The notes under the pieces: generated by a model | Told to the model about the DNA's origin: nothing | Seen by the model: the letters and a program-made list of their open reading frames with translations, nothing else | The model's database searches: none | Shown: positions 15,852 through 24,832 of the stretch, piece by piece | Position numbering within the stretch: the first letter of the stretch is position 1 | Layout of the letters: the number at the start of each line of letters is the position of its first letter | Origin: Agathobacter sp. | GTDB lineage: Bacteria; Bacillota; Clostridia; Lachnospirales; Lachnospiraceae | Assembly (NCBI GenBank): GCA_022769125.1 | Contig: JALEKN010000002.1 | Coordinates: 1-61,541, forward strand | Length of the DNA stretch: 61,541 bases | Direction: 5' to 3' | Position numbers and translations under genes: made by a program

Positions 15852-17249
15852 ATGAAGAATCGCAATGATACAGGAACAACTGCATATCGCATGCTTTCAT
15901 TGATCGTTGCTGCGGCTCTTTTGATCGGGAGTATGAACATTGCCGGCTGCATTCGGGCATATGCGGCTTCTGTTGAGGAAATTTTGCAACAGCAGGAACA
16001 GGCGGGAAAAGACGCCGCTGAATTGCAGAAGCAGAAGGAACAGGCCGAAAAGGAAGCAGAAGAACTGAAAAAGGCTAAGGAACAACTGAAGGATTCTCTC
16101 GGGGACATGGACTCGGAACTGGTGAAATTGTCCGATGAGATCAACGATGTTCAGGAGCAGATTGACGGGATACAGACTGCAATCGAGCAGGCAGAGGCGG
16201 ATCTGGCGTCAGCTCAGGCAGATGCGGCACAGCAGTATGAGGATATGAAGATCCGTATTCAGTATATATACGAGAATGGCGGAACATTTTCGTGGACGAG
16301 TATTTTTTCGGCGGGCTCTTTTTCGGAGGCATTGAACCGTGCGGAGTATGCGATGGATCTTGCCAATTCCGATCGTGAATTAATGGGAAAATACCGGGAC
16401 ACCCTGCAACAGATTGAAGATGAAAAGCTGACACTTGAGACACAGAAGCAGCAGTTACTAGCTTCACAACAGGAGCTATCAGAAAAAGAAGAAGAGCTTC
16501 TGTCGTCCATCAGCCATGCAAAGAGTGAATTGTCAGATACAAATAGCCAGATTTCCGATAAGCTTGACAGCATTGATGATCTTGATGACCAGCTTGCAGC
16601 GATGGAAGAGTATGAGCGCAAATTGGAGCTTGCGCGTGCAAAGAAAGTGGCGGAAGAGCAGGCAAAGAAGAAAGCAGAAGAAGAGGCTAGAAAAAAGGCA
16701 GAGGAAGAAGCAAGAAAGAAAGAGGAAGAGGAAGCAAGAAAGAAGGCACAGGAGGAAGCTGCTGCGGCAGGCAATTCTGATACCGGTGCATCAGACGCAG
16801 GGGATACGGGAACAGGGACTGCGGATCAGGCGACGGACGAAACGCCGCAGGAAGAAACGGATGCTTCGGATAATGGATATTATTTACATACAACAACTCC
16901 GGTGACGGCATCGGAGGAGGAAGAGGCGCTTTTTGCAGCACTCATCTATTGTGAGGCAGGAGGTGAGAGTTACGAGGCGCAGCTATCGGTTGCAAGCGTG
17001 GTAATCAACCGGATCAACAGCGACCGTTTCCCGGATAATCTTGTTGATGTTATTTATCAGAAAGGACAATTTTCGCCTGCAGCAAGCGGCAGACTTGCAC
17101 TTGTTTTGGAACAGGATCGTGCCACGGAAAGCTGCAGGCAGGCGGCAAAGGAAGCCTTAGCGGGAAATATCAGCGGAGACTGGCTGTTCTTCTGCTACAA
17201 CTTCGGAACGATTGACGGAACCGTTATTGGATCGGAAGTATTCTATTAG
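15852..17249 (+). CDS. Secreted coiled-coil protein with SleB/CwlJ-type cell-wall hydrolase domain
   Basis: 465 residues. Signal peptide at 1-38 (basic start, hydrophobic AALLIGSMNIAG, then IRAYAAS). Residues about 40-300 are a long coiled coil resembling the PcsB/EnvC N-terminal regulatory region, with an Ala/Glu/Lys/Arg-rich stretch of KAEEEARK-like repeats. A Thr/Asp/Gly-rich linker follows, then a C-terminal Hydrolase_2 (SleB/CwlJ) domain with ALIYCEAGGESYEAQLSVASVVINR, including the catalytic-type Glu, and the ending WLFFCYNFGTIDGTVIG. It probably cleaves peptidoglycan, in germination or cell separation. The coiled coil suggests control by a partner such as FtsEX (inference). ATG 15852 is preceded by GGAGGG. 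A terminator follows at 17338. Confidence 0.85.
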   Translation: MKNRNDTGTTAYRMLSLIVAAALLIGSMNIAGCIRAYAASVEEILQQQEQAGKDAAELQKQKEQAEKEAEELKKAKEQLKDSLGDMDSELVKLSDEINDVQEQIDGIQTAIEQAEADLASAQADAAQQYEDMKIRIQYIYENGGTFSWTSIFSAGSFSEALNRAEYAMDLANSDRELMGKYRDTLQQIEDEKLTLETQKQQLLASQQELSEKEEELLSSISHAKSELSDTNSQISDKLDSIDDLDDQLAAMEEYERKLELARAKKVAEEQAKKKAEEEARKKAEEEARKKEEEEARKKAQEEAAAAGNSDTGASDAGDTGTGTADQATDETPQEETDASDNGYYLHTTTPVTASEEEEALFAALIYCEAGGESYEAQLSVASVVINRINSDRFPDNLVDVIYQKGQFSPAASGRLALVLEQDRATESCRQAAKEALAGNISGDWLFFCYNFGTIDGTVIGSEVFY

Positions 17250-17337
17250 GATGTCTGCGGTAAGTACAGCGGATACATGAGCCGCCGTGCGGCAGAACGG
17301 AAACACTGCTTTGTGCAATAATTACAAAATTATTTTG

Positions 17338-17373
17338 AAATACCCTTGGCAATGCCGAGGGTATTATTCATTT
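17338..17373 (+). terminator. Terminator after the SleB-like gene
   Basis: Stem aatacccttggc / gccgagggtatt (17338-17365) followed by a T-rich tract. Confidence 0.8.
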
Positions 17374-17394
17374 TGATAAAGCTACATAAATCTG

Positions 17395-17423
17395 TTGATT
17401 TTGGAAACAAATTGTGCTAAAAT
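17395..17423 (+). promoter_or_regulatory. Promoter of the butyrate operon
   Basis: -35 TTGATT (17395-17400), 17 bp, -10 TAAAAT (17418-17423) preceded by TGC (extended -10). It lies 69 bp before the thl start. Confidence 0.7.
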
Positions 17424-17491
17424 AAACATTGTTAAAAAATTAACAGCACGCGGAAACGTGTGCAAAAGTCTTTTCAAAGGAGATAGTAAAT

Positions 17492-18679
17492 ATGGCAAAG
17501 AAAGTTGTATTAGCAGGCGCATGCCGTACCGCAATCGGTAAGATGGGTGGAGCATTAAGCAACACTCCTGCAGCAGATTTAGGAGCAATCGTTATTAAGG
17601 AGGCTTTAAACCGTGCAGGTGTTAAGCCTGAGATGGTTGATGAAGTATTGATGGGATGTGTTATCCAGGCAGCTCAGGGACAGAACGTAGCTCGTCAGGC
17701 TTCCATCAAGGCAGGACTTCCAATCGAGGTTCCGGCTGTTACATTGAACGTTGTTTGTGGTTCCGGCCTTAAGTGCGTAAACGAAGCTGCAACCCAGATC
17801 TTAGCTGGACAGGCTGACATCGTTGTAGCTGGTGGTATGGAGAACATGTCTATGGCTCCTTACGCTATGACAAAGGCTCGTTTCGGATATCGTATGAACA
17901 ATGCAACCATCATCGACACCATGGTAAACGATGCACTGACTGACGCTTTCAACCATTATCATATGATGATCACAGCAGAGACTGTATGTGACAAATACGG
18001 AATTACCCGTGAAGAACTTGATGAGTTTTCAGCAAACAGCCAGCAGAAGTGCGAAGCTGCAATCGCTGCAGGCAAGTTCAAGGATGAAATCGTTCCTGTA
18101 CCGGTTAAGGTTAAGAAGGAAATCGTTGATTTCGTAACAGATGAGGGACCACGTCCTGGAACAACTGCTGAGTCACTTTCTAAGTTAAAGTGCTGCTCAG
18201 GAAAAGAAGGCGGACTTGTTACCGCTGGTAATGCTTCCGGTATCAATGATGGTGCAGCAGCTATCGTTGTTATGAGCGAAGAGAAGGCTAAGGAGCTTGG
18301 TGTTACACCTATGGCTACATGGGTTGCAGGAGCACTTGGCGGTGTTGAGCCGGAGATCATGGGTGTCGGACCTGTTGCTTCTACCAGAAAGGTACTTGCA
18401 AGAACCGGTCTTACCATTGATGACATTGATCTGATCGAGGCAAATGAGGCATTTGCTGCACAGTCTATCGCAGTAGCAAGAGACCTTGGATTTGATATGA
18501 GCAAGGTAAACGTAAACGGTGGTGCAATCGCACTTGGACATCCGGTTGGAGCATCTGGATGCCGTATCCTTGTTACATTGTTACATGAGATGCAGAAGCG
18601 TGGATCTAACAGAGGTCTTGCTACACTTTGCATCGGTGGTGGAATGGGCTGCTCTACTATCGTAGAAGCTTACAAATAA
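17492..18679 (+). CDS. thl: Acetyl-CoA C-acetyltransferase (thiolase)
   Basis: 395 residues. Condenses two acetyl-CoA to acetoacetyl-CoA, the first step of butyrate formation. Acyl-accepting Cys89 in [12 protein letters not shown], catalytic His in [10 protein letters not shown], and second Cys in CIGGGMGCS are all present, and the length is typical. ATG 17492 is preceded by AAAGGAG. It is first in an operon followed by hbd, bcd, etfB and etfA. Codon use is strongly biased, fitting high expression. Confidence 0.96.
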   Translation: MAKKVVLAGACRTAIGKMGGALSNTPAADLGAIVIKEALNRAGVKPEMVDEVLMGCVIQAAQGQNVARQASIKAGLPIEVPAVTLNVVCGSGLKCVNEAATQILAGQADIVVAGGMENMSMAPYAMTKARFGYRMNNATIIDTMVNDALTDAFNHYHMMITAETVCDKYGITREELDEFSANSQQKCEAAIAAGKFKDEIVPVPVKVKKEIVDFVTDEGPRPGTTAESLSKLKCCSGKEGGLVTAGNASGINDGAAAIVVMSEEKAKELGVTPMATWVAGALGGVEPEIMGVGPVASTRKVLARTGLTIDDIDLIEANEAFAAQSIAVARDLGFDMSKVNVNGGAIALGHPVGASGCRILVTLLHEMQKRGSNRGLATLCIGGGMGCSTIVEAYK

Positions 18680-18705
18680 TTAATTACATAGCACATATAC
18701 GGTAT

Positions 18706-18739
18706 TCCAAACGGTCATAGACTGTTTGGATTACTGTAA
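18706..18739 (+). terminator. Hairpin between thl and hbd
   Basis: Stem tccaaacggt / actgtttgga (one G-U pair, 5-nt loop; 18706-18730) followed by ttactg and then a short T run. It may be a partial terminator or an mRNA processing site setting thl above the downstream genes, and it sits where some relatives carry crt. Confidence 0.5.
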
Positions 18740-18772
18740 TTTTATACAATTTTAATTATAGGAGGAACTAAA

Positions 18773-19645
18773 ATGAAAGTTGGCGTTATTGGTGCAGGAA
18801 CCATGGGACAGGGCATTGCAAAAGCTTTTGCAATGGTTGACGGATATGAAGTAGCTCTTTGCGATATCAAGCAGGAGTGGGCTGAAGGTGGAAAGGACAA
18901 GATTGCAAAAGGTTATGCAAAGCTTGTTGAGAAAGGTAAATTAACTCAGGAGACTGTTGACGGAATCCTTGCTAAGATCACTCCTGGATTAAAGGAGAAC
19001 CTTTGTGCTGACTGCGACCTTATTGTTGAGGCTGCTTTCGAGAACATGGAAGTAAAGAAGACCACTTTCGCTGAGCTTGACAAGATCGCAAAGCCAGAGT
19101 GCATTTTCGCATCTAATACCTCAAGCCTTTCTATCACCGAGATCGGAAACGGACTTACCCGTCCAATGATCGGTATGCATTTCTTCAACCCGGCTGATCG
19201 TATGAAGCTTGTTGAGGTTATTGCAGGTGTTAATACTCCGGCTGAGACCGTAGAGGCAATCAAGAAGATCTCCGTTGAGATCGGAAAGACTCCTGTACAG
19301 GTAAATGAGGCGGCTGGATTCGTTGTAAACCGTATCCTGATCCCAATGATCAACGAAGCAGCATTCATCAAGATGGAAGGTGTTTCTGACATCGCCGGTA
19401 TCGATGCAGCTATGAAGCTTGGTGCTAACCATCCAATGGGACCACTTGAGCTTGGAGATTTCATCGGACTTGATATCTGCCTTGCAATCATGGATGTTCT
19501 TTACAATGAGACCGGTGACAGCAAGTATCGTGCATGCCCACTTATCCGCAAGATGGTTCGCGGAGGCAACTTAGGCTGCAAGAGCGGCAAGGGATTCTAT
19601 GTATACAACGCAGATCGTACAAAGACCCCTGTAGATGCTCAGTAA
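18773..19645 (+). CDS. hbd: 3-hydroxybutyryl-CoA dehydrogenase
   Basis: 290 residues. Reduces acetoacetyl-CoA to 3-hydroxybutyryl-CoA with NAD(P)H. N-terminal Rossmann motif GAGTMGQGIA, catalytic His in MIGMHFFNPADRMKLVE, and the C-terminal domain with NHPMGPLELGDFIGLD are all typical. ATG 18773 is preceded by AGGAGG. It lies 93 bp after thl, separated by a hairpin, and 26 bp before bcd. The next enzyme of the pathway, crotonase, is not encoded nearby. Confidence 0.95.
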   Translation: MKVGVIGAGTMGQGIAKAFAMVDGYEVALCDIKQEWAEGGKDKIAKGYAKLVEKGKLTQETVDGILAKITPGLKENLCADCDLIVEAAFENMEVKKTTFAELDKIAKPECIFASNTSSLSITEIGNGLTRPMIGMHFFNPADRMKLVEVIAGVNTPAETVEAIKKISVEIGKTPVQVNEAAGFVVNRILIPMINEAAFIKMEGVSDIAGIDAAMKLGANHPMGPLELGDFIGLDICLAIMDVLYNETGDSKYRACPLIRKMVRGGNLGCKSGKGFYVYNADRTKTPVDAQ

Positions 19646-19671
19646 TAATGGTTAATGGAGGAAATTAAATC

Positions 19672-20841
19672 ATGGATTTTACTTTAGACAAGAAACATGA
19701 GATGACTCGTGACCTCTTTAGAGAGTTCGCTGAGAAGGAAGTTGCTCCTCGTGCTCAGGAAGTTGATGAGACAGAAGCATTTCCACAGGACACAGTAGAT
19801 AAGATGGCTAAGTATGGCTTCCTTGGAATTCCGGTTCCGAAGGAGTATGGCGGACAGGGATGTGATATCCTTGCGTATATCCAGTGTGTAGAGGAATTAT
19901 CAAAGGTTTGTGGTACCACAGGCGTTATCGTTTCTGCACATACTTCTCTTTGTGTAGATCCGATTCTTACATATGGTACAGAGGACCAGAAGCAGAAGTA
20001 CGTCAGAGACCTTGCTACAGGCAAGAAGCTTGGTGCATTCGCTCTTACTGAGCCGGGTGCAGGTACAGATGCTCAGGGTGCCCAGACAAAGGCTGTTTTA
20101 GATGGCGATGAGTGGGTATTAAACGGATCTAAGTGCTTTATCACAAACGGTAAAGTTGCAGATGTTTATATCGTTATCGCTATTACCAGCGTAACCGAGG
20201 ATAAGAGAGGCCGTAAGAAGAAGAACTTCTCCGCATTTATCGTTGAGAAGGGTGCACCTGGATTCTCATTTGGAACTAAGGAAAAGAAGATGGGTATTCG
20301 TGGTTCATCAACTTATGAGTTAATTTTTGAAGATTGCAGAATTCCAAAGGATGCTCTTCTTGGAGTAGAGGGCAAGGGATTCCCAATCGCTATGCATACC
20401 CTTGATGGTGGACGTATCGGTATCGCTGCTCAGGCTCTTGGTATTGCAGAGGGCGCTCTTGACAAGACAATCGCTTACACCAAGGAAAGAAAGCAGTTTG
20501 GCCGTGCAATCGCAGCACAGCAGAATACACAGTTCCAGTTAGCCAACATGGCTACCCAGATTGAGGCTGCTAAGGCTCTTGTTTACAAGGCTGCACTCAA
20601 GAAGCAGGAGTTTGCAAACGGAGCAAAGGTTTCTTACTCAGTAGAGGCTGCTATGGCTAAGCTTTTTGCTGCAGAGACCGCTATGGATGTTACAACCAAG
20701 TGCGTACAGCTCTTCGGTGGATACGGATACATCCGTGAGTATGATGTTGAGCGTATGATGCGTGATGCTAAGATTACAGAGATCTATGAGGGAACTTCTG
20801 AAGTTCAGCGTATGGTCATCTCTGGTGCATTACTGAAATAG
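19672..20841 (+). CDS. bcd: Butyryl-CoA dehydrogenase
   Basis: 389 residues, acyl-CoA dehydrogenase family. Reduces crotonyl-CoA to butyryl-CoA. Together with EtfAB it can couple this to ferredoxin reduction by NADH (electron bifurcation, known for clostridial Bcd/Etf). Visible motifs: [14 protein letters not shown] (FAD and substrate contact), [31 protein letters not shown], and the catalytic Glu in [12 protein letters not shown]. Its direct neighbours etfB and etfA support Bcd rather than another acyl-CoA dehydrogenase. Confidence 0.94.
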   Translation: MDFTLDKKHEMTRDLFREFAEKEVAPRAQEVDETEAFPQDTVDKMAKYGFLGIPVPKEYGGQGCDILAYIQCVEELSKVCGTTGVIVSAHTSLCVDPILTYGTEDQKQKYVRDLATGKKLGAFALTEPGAGTDAQGAQTKAVLDGDEWVLNGSKCFITNGKVADVYIVIAITSVTEDKRGRKKKNFSAFIVEKGAPGFSFGTKEKKMGIRGSSTYELIFEDCRIPKDALLGVEGKGFPIAMHTLDGGRIGIAAQALGIAEGALDKTIAYTKERKQFGRAIAAQQNTQFQLANMATQIEAAKALVYKAALKKQEFANGAKVSYSVEAAMAKLFAAETAMDVTTKCVQLFGGYGYIREYDVERMMRDAKITEIYEGTSEVQRMVISGALLK

Positions 20842-20877
20842 TCACGGTTAACAAATTCAAATAAGGAGAGAAAATAC

Positions 20878-21660
20878 ATGAATATCGTAGTATGTATTAA
20901 ACAGGTTCCTGATACAAAGGGTGGCGTTAAGTTTAACCCGGATGGAACACTTGATAGAGCAGCAATGCTTGCAATCATGAACCCGGATGATAAGGCCGGA
21001 CTTGAGGCAGCACTTAGAATTAAAGATGAGACCGGTGCAAAAGTTACCGTTCTTACCATGGGACTTCCAAAGGCTGATGCAGTTCTTCGTGAGGCTATGG
21101 CTATGGGCGCTGACGATGCAGTGCTTGTAACAGACAGAGTCCTTGGTGGAGCTGATACCTGGGCTACATCTACCACAATTGCCGGAGCACTCCGAAACAT
21201 GGATTACGATCTCATTATCACAGGACGTCAGGCTATCGATGGAGATACCGCACAGGTTGGACCGCAGATTGCTGAGCACCTTGGACTTCCGGTTATCTCT
21301 TATGCAGAGGACATCAAGGTAGAGGGTAATGCTGTTATCGTTAAACGTCAGTACGAGGACAGATACCATATGGTAAAGGCCCAGATGCCTTGCCTTGTTA
21401 CTGCACTTTCTGAGTTAAATGACCCAAGATATATGACTCCGGGTGGAATCTTTGATGCATGTGACAAAGAAGTAACTGTATGGGGAAGAGCAGATCTTAA
21501 GGATGTTGATGATAGCAACCTTGGACTTAAGGGATCACCGACAAAGATTGCTAAGGCTTCTGACAAGGTTCCGAAGGGGGCTGGTGAGAAGGTTAACCTT
21601 GATCCTGCAGAAGCAGTTGCTTACTTAATGGGTAAGTTCAAAGAGAAACACATCATCTAA
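20878..21660 (+). CDS. etfB: Electron transfer flavoprotein beta subunit
   Basis: 260 residues; start MNIVVCIKQVPDTKG and the ETF-beta signature region (VKRQYEDRYHMVKAQMPCLVTAL) are present. Forms the heterodimer with EtfA that carries electrons to Bcd and, in clostridia, performs flavin-based bifurcation between crotonyl-CoA and ferredoxin. AAGGAGAG precedes ATG 20878. It is separated by 16 bp from etfA. Confidence 0.95.
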   Translation: MNIVVCIKQVPDTKGGVKFNPDGTLDRAAMLAIMNPDDKAGLEAALRIKDETGAKVTVLTMGLPKADAVLREAMAMGADDAVLVTDRVLGGADTWATSTTIAGALRNMDYDLIITGRQAIDGDTAQVGPQIAEHLGLPVISYAEDIKVEGNAVIVKRQYEDRYHMVKAQMPCLVTALSELNDPRYMTPGGIFDACDKEVTVWGRADLKDVDDSNLGLKGSPTKIAKASDKVPKGAGEKVNLDPAEAVAYLMGKFKEKHII

Positions 21661-21676
21661 ATGGAGGAAATCTAAA

Positions 21677-22723
21677 ATGGGTTTAGAAGAATATAAGGGC
21701 GTATTTATCTACGCACAGCAGGTAGACAATCAGCTTAGCTCTATTGCTTTTGAATTGATCGGAAAAGCAAAAGAGTTAGCAAGCGACCTTGGAACAGAAG
21801 TTACAGCAGTACTTCTTGGTTCTAACGTTAAGGGTCTTACAGACGAGTTGGGCGAGTACGGTGCTGACAAGGTTATCGTTGTAGATAATCCGGAATTAGA
21901 GACCTACCGTACTGAGCCATATGCACAGGCATTGGCAGCTGTTATTAATGAGTATAAGCCGGAGATTATGTTAGTTGGCGCAACAGCGATCGGTCGCGAC
22001 CTTGGTCCTACCGTATCTGCAAGAGTTGCTACAGGACTTACCGCTGACTGTACCGTTCTTGAAATCGGCGATTTCCCACTTGCTCCGGTTCCGGGAAAGG
22101 AAGATGAGCAGAAGCACAATCAGCTTCTTATGACTCGTCCTGCATTTGGTGGTAACACCATTGCAACAATCGCATGCCCGAATAACCGCCCTCAGATGGC
22201 TACTGTACGTCCGGGCGTTATGCAGAAGCTTCCAAAGGAAGCCGGAAGAAGAGCAGAAGTAATCGAGTTCAATCCGGAACTTCCAAAGAACAACCGTTAC
22301 ACTGAGATCCTTGAGGTCGTTAAGGCAGTTGGCAACGTTGAGAACATCATGGATGCTAAGGTATTGGTATCCGGTGGTCGTGGAGTAGGAAGCAAGGAGA
22401 ACTTTGCTATGCTTCAGGATCTTGCTGATGTATTCGGCGGAATGGTATCCTGCTCACGTGCTGTTGTTGAGAATGGCTGGTTAGCACAGGATTATCAGGT
22501 AGGACAGACCGGTAAGACCGTTCGTCCACAGATTTATTTTGCAATTGGTATTTCTGGAGCAATCCAGCATGTTGCAGGTATGGAAGAGTCTGACCTGATC
22601 ATCGCAATCAACAAGGACGAAGATGCACCAATTTTTGATGTCGCAGATTACGGCATCGTTGGAGACCTCAACAAGATCGTTCCACAGCTTACCGCTGCAT
22701 TAAAGGAAGCAATGAACAAATAA
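21677..22723 (+). CDS. etfA: Electron transfer flavoprotein alpha subunit
   Basis: 348 residues. The C-terminal FAD-binding region is intact: SGGRGVGSKENF, QVGQTGKTVRP, and YFAIGISGAIQHVAGM. Partner of EtfB in the Bcd complex. GGAGG precedes ATG 21677. No N-terminal ferredoxin domain is fused. A strong terminator at 22761 ends the operon. Confidence 0.95.
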   Translation: MGLEEYKGVFIYAQQVDNQLSSIAFELIGKAKELASDLGTEVTAVLLGSNVKGLTDELGEYGADKVIVVDNPELETYRTEPYAQALAAVINEYKPEIMLVGATAIGRDLGPTVSARVATGLTADCTVLEIGDFPLAPVPGKEDEQKHNQLLMTRPAFGGNTIATIACPNNRPQMATVRPGVMQKLPKEAGRRAEVIEFNPELPKNNRYTEILEVVKAVGNVENIMDAKVLVSGGRGVGSKENFAMLQDLADVFGGMVSCSRAVVENGWLAQDYQVGQTGKTVRPQIYFAIGISGAIQHVAGMEESDLIIAINKDEDAPIFDVADYGIVGDLNKIVPQLTAALKEAMNK

Positions 22724-22760
22724 TTGTTTGAAATAGTTTTTATTTGAAAAGACGTTATAA

Positions 22761-22794
22761 AAGAGGGAGACATTGCGGGTCTCCCTCTTTTTGT
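22761..22794 (+). terminator. Terminator of the butyrate operon
   Basis: Perfect 11-bp stem aagagggagac / gtctccctctt with a 7-nt loop, followed by tttttg. Confidence 0.92.
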
Positions 22795-22852
22795 GGGGAC
22801 GTTCCTTTTGGCACGCGCATCGCCCTTTGACATGAGCATCGCCCATTGGCAC
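22795..22852. repeat. Dispersed GTTCCTTTTGGCAC-type repeat, half copy
   Basis: Contains gggacgttccttttggcac followed by two related modules (gcgcatcgccctttgac; gagcatcgcccattggcac). The same module string, in inverted orientation, forms the right arm of the element at 23663-23797. Here the opposite arm is missing, so it cannot form the full hairpin. It starts directly after the etfA terminator. Confidence 0.7.
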
Positions 22853-23038
22853 ATCTTCACTTGCATAGCAGAATGCAATAGGGTATAATTGATAAGCTGG
22901 TGTTGGCTTGGCATACTGTGAAAAGAAAATCTGACCGTAATTGGAGGATATTTCCTGAAGCAGCGCCGGACAGTTGACATACAGCATAAAAAATACACTG
23001 TATTCCAAGAGGAAACGGTAGTAGGAGGACAATTTAAT
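22853..23038 (+). other. Leader region of the ECF S-component gene
   Basis: About 185 bp without a gene. A consensus TTGACA occurs at about 22976 but no good -10 stands 17 bp after it. A ribosome binding site GTAGGAGG lies directly before the gene. I could not match the region to a riboswitch class that I know. Confidence 0.3.
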
Positions 23039-23656
23039 ATGGAAAACACAAGTAACAAGAAAGTGAATGTAAAATTCATGACAGAACTGGCTCTGCTGAT
23101 CGCGATCATTATCATCATGGCGCTTACACCGATTGGGTACATCCGTACACCTATCATTGTGCTTACACTGATCACGATTCCGGTTGCAGTAGGTGCTATC
23201 ATCATGGGACCTTTGGGCGGAGCAATCTGCGGACTGACATTTGGACTTACAAGCCTTTATATGGCAATGACAGCTCCAAGCGCAATGATGGGCGCGTTTA
23301 TGGCGGTTAATCCATTCTTGGCAGCAGTACTTTGTATCGTACCAAGAGTTTTGGATGGATGGTTATGCGCATTGATTTATCAGGGACTGCGCAAGGTGAC
23401 AAAGAACAATCCGGTTACATACTACATTGCAGGAATTTCCTGCCCTGTACTCAACACGGTTCTGTTTATGAGCACACTTGTTCTTTTCTTTTATAACTGT
23501 GAGTTTGTTGTAAACTTAAGAAACAATCTCGGTGTGACAAACGCATTTGCTTTTGTCATTGCGGTTGTAGGCGTTCAGGCACTTATAGAAGCCCTTTGCT
23601 GCGGATTGGTTTCCGGATTTGTTTCACAGCAGCTCAATCGAGTATTAAAGAGATAG
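23039..23656 (+). CDS. ECF transporter S-component, probably for pantothenate
   Basis: 205 residues, about six hydrophobic segments, with the ECF S-component layout (ALLIAIIIIMALTPIGYI; GAIIMGPLGGAICGLTFGLTS; a helix with the AxxxA-like spacing near the N-terminus). S-components bind a vitamin and dock onto a shared EcfAA'T module encoded elsewhere. Neighbouring coaBC suggests pantothenate (PanT-like), but this rests on context. A palindromic repeat begins 7 bp after the stop. GTAGGAGG precedes ATG 23039. Confidence 0.75.
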   Translation: MENTSNKKVNVKFMTELALLIAIIIIMALTPIGYIRTPIIVLTLITIPVAVGAIIMGPLGGAICGLTFGLTSLYMAMTAPSAMMGAFMAVNPFLAAVLCIVPRVLDGWLCALIYQGLRKVTKNNPVTYYIAGISCPVLNTVLFMSTLVLFFYNCEFVVNLRNNLGVTNAFAFVIAVVGVQALIEALCCGLVSGFVSQQLNRVLKR

Positions 23657-23662
23657 TAATTA

Positions 23663-23797
23663 GGGACGTTCCTTTTGACACGCGCAGCGCCCTTTGGCAC
23701 AGAAATACACTGTCTGCAATTAGCAGCTGTGTGATGGTTATGCCAAAGGGCGCTGTGTGTGTCAAGGGGCGCTGCACGTGCCAAAAGGAACGCCCCC
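23663..23797. repeat. Palindromic dispersed repeat (MITE/REP-like hairpin)
   Basis: Left arm 23663-23700 (gggacgttcctttt, then gacacgcgcagcgccctttggcac) and right arm 23741-23797 carry the same modules inverted, ending ggcac/gtgccaaaaggaacg. An inner stem gcagc/gctgc-like structure around aatta closes the loop. The right arm has one extra module. A half copy sits at 22795-22852. It ends 3 bp before the ribosome binding site of the next gene, so it could influence the downstream message. No transposase is nearby. Confidence 0.75.
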
Positions 23798-23812
23798 ACT
23801 AAAGGAGATAAC

Positions 23813-24799
23813 ATGCAAACATTAAGAGAGATCAACATCATGGATATCGGGGGATTTAAGGTTGGACATGCACAGGATGAAGTTGGAATGACAGGCGTGA
23901 CGGTCATTCTATGCGATGAGGTGGCGCCGGCGGGCGTGGATATCAGAGGCGGCGGTCCGGCATCAAGAGAGACACCGCTTCTTAACCCGGTGGCCGATGC
24001 AAAGGGAATTCATGCACTTCTTTTATCCGGAGGCTCAGCATTCGGACTTGATGCAGCGGGTGGCGTTATGCGCTACCTCGAAGAACGCAATATTGGATTT
24101 GATACGGGTGTAACAAAGGTTCCGCTTGTATGCCAATCCTCCCTGTTTGACCTCCGGATTGGGGATATGAAGGCAAGACCGGATCAGGCAATGGGGTATC
24201 TGGCGTGCGAAAATGCGTCAACGGAGCCGATGGAACAAGGCAATGTGGGGGCAGGAACCGGATGCACGGTTGGCAAGATAAGAGGAGCCGAGCATTGTAT
24301 GAAAAGCGGAATCGGCGCTTATGCAGTTCAGGTCGGTGAACTAAAAGTCGGTGCAATCGTTGCAGTGAATGCACTCGGAGATATATTTGACATTGATACC
24401 GGCAAACAGATTGCAGGTCTTTTGGACGATGAGAACAGGCTTGCATCTTCGGAAGAGGCTTTATATAATATGGTAAAGAAACCAACGAACTTATTCACGG
24501 GCAATACGACAATCGGTGCGATTCTTACCAACGCCTGCATGGACAAGACAGCAATGAATAAGATCGCGTCCATGGCGCACAATGGATATGCAAGAGCTAT
24601 CCGCCCGGTACATACGATGGCAGATGGAGATTCTATCTATGCATTGTCGGTAGGCAATGTTGTTGCAGACATCAATGCGGTCGGAACACTGAGCGCATAT
24701 GTGATGGCAAAAGCGATCGCAAGCGGAGTGAGAGCAGCAAAAGATGCATGTGGATTACTCTCTGCGAGTGATCTCGACCAAAGCAAAACCGAAAGATAA
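23813..24799 (+). CDS. P1-family (DmpA/BapA-like) peptidase
   Basis: 328 residues from ATG 23813, preceded by AAAGGAG; an upstream in-frame start lies in the repeat and is rejected. Family P1 (DmpA) marks: VDIRGGGPASRETPLL, LLSGGSAFGLDAAGGVMRYLEE, and the nucleophile region NTTIGAILTNA, where these N-terminal-nucleophile enzymes cut themselves into two chains. Members release N-terminal residues, including beta-alanine, from small peptides. It lies between a probable pantothenate transporter and coaBC, so a beta-alanyl or pantothenate-related substrate is plausible (inference). No signal peptide. Confidence 0.85.
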   Translation: MQTLREINIMDIGGFKVGHAQDEVGMTGVTVILCDEVAPAGVDIRGGGPASRETPLLNPVADAKGIHALLLSGGSAFGLDAAGGVMRYLEERNIGFDTGVTKVPLVCQSSLFDLRIGDMKARPDQAMGYLACENASTEPMEQGNVGAGTGCTVGKIRGAEHCMKSGIGAYAVQVGELKVGAIVAVNALGDIFDIDTGKQIAGLLDDENRLASSEEALYNMVKKPTNLFTGNTTIGAILTNACMDKTAMNKIASMAHNGYARAIRPVHTMADGDSIYALSVGNVVADINAVGTLSAYVMAKAIASGVRAAKDACGLLSASDLDQSKTER

Positions 24800-24832
24800 G
24801 AGCGATTAAGTGAGTGTAAAGGAGTGGGAGAG

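Noticed and set aside
15739-15960. 74-codon N-terminal extension of the HD-GYP-like protein
   Set aside because: It would cover the divergent promoters and the start of the neighbour gene; ATG 15738 has GGAGGGAG before it and the family N-terminus.
16259-16774. Ser-rich open frame antisense to the coiled coil of the SleB-like gene
   Set aside because: Reflects the complement of repeated gaa/aag/gca codons; no independent support.
17959-18633. Open frame of 224 codons antisense to thl
   Set aside because: Caused by the biased codons of the highly expressed thl gene; Ser/Ala/Thr-rich with no domain.
22976-23003. TTGACA before the ECF S-component gene as a promoter
   Set aside because: No -10 box at 16-18 bp; kept only as a remark in the leader region entry.
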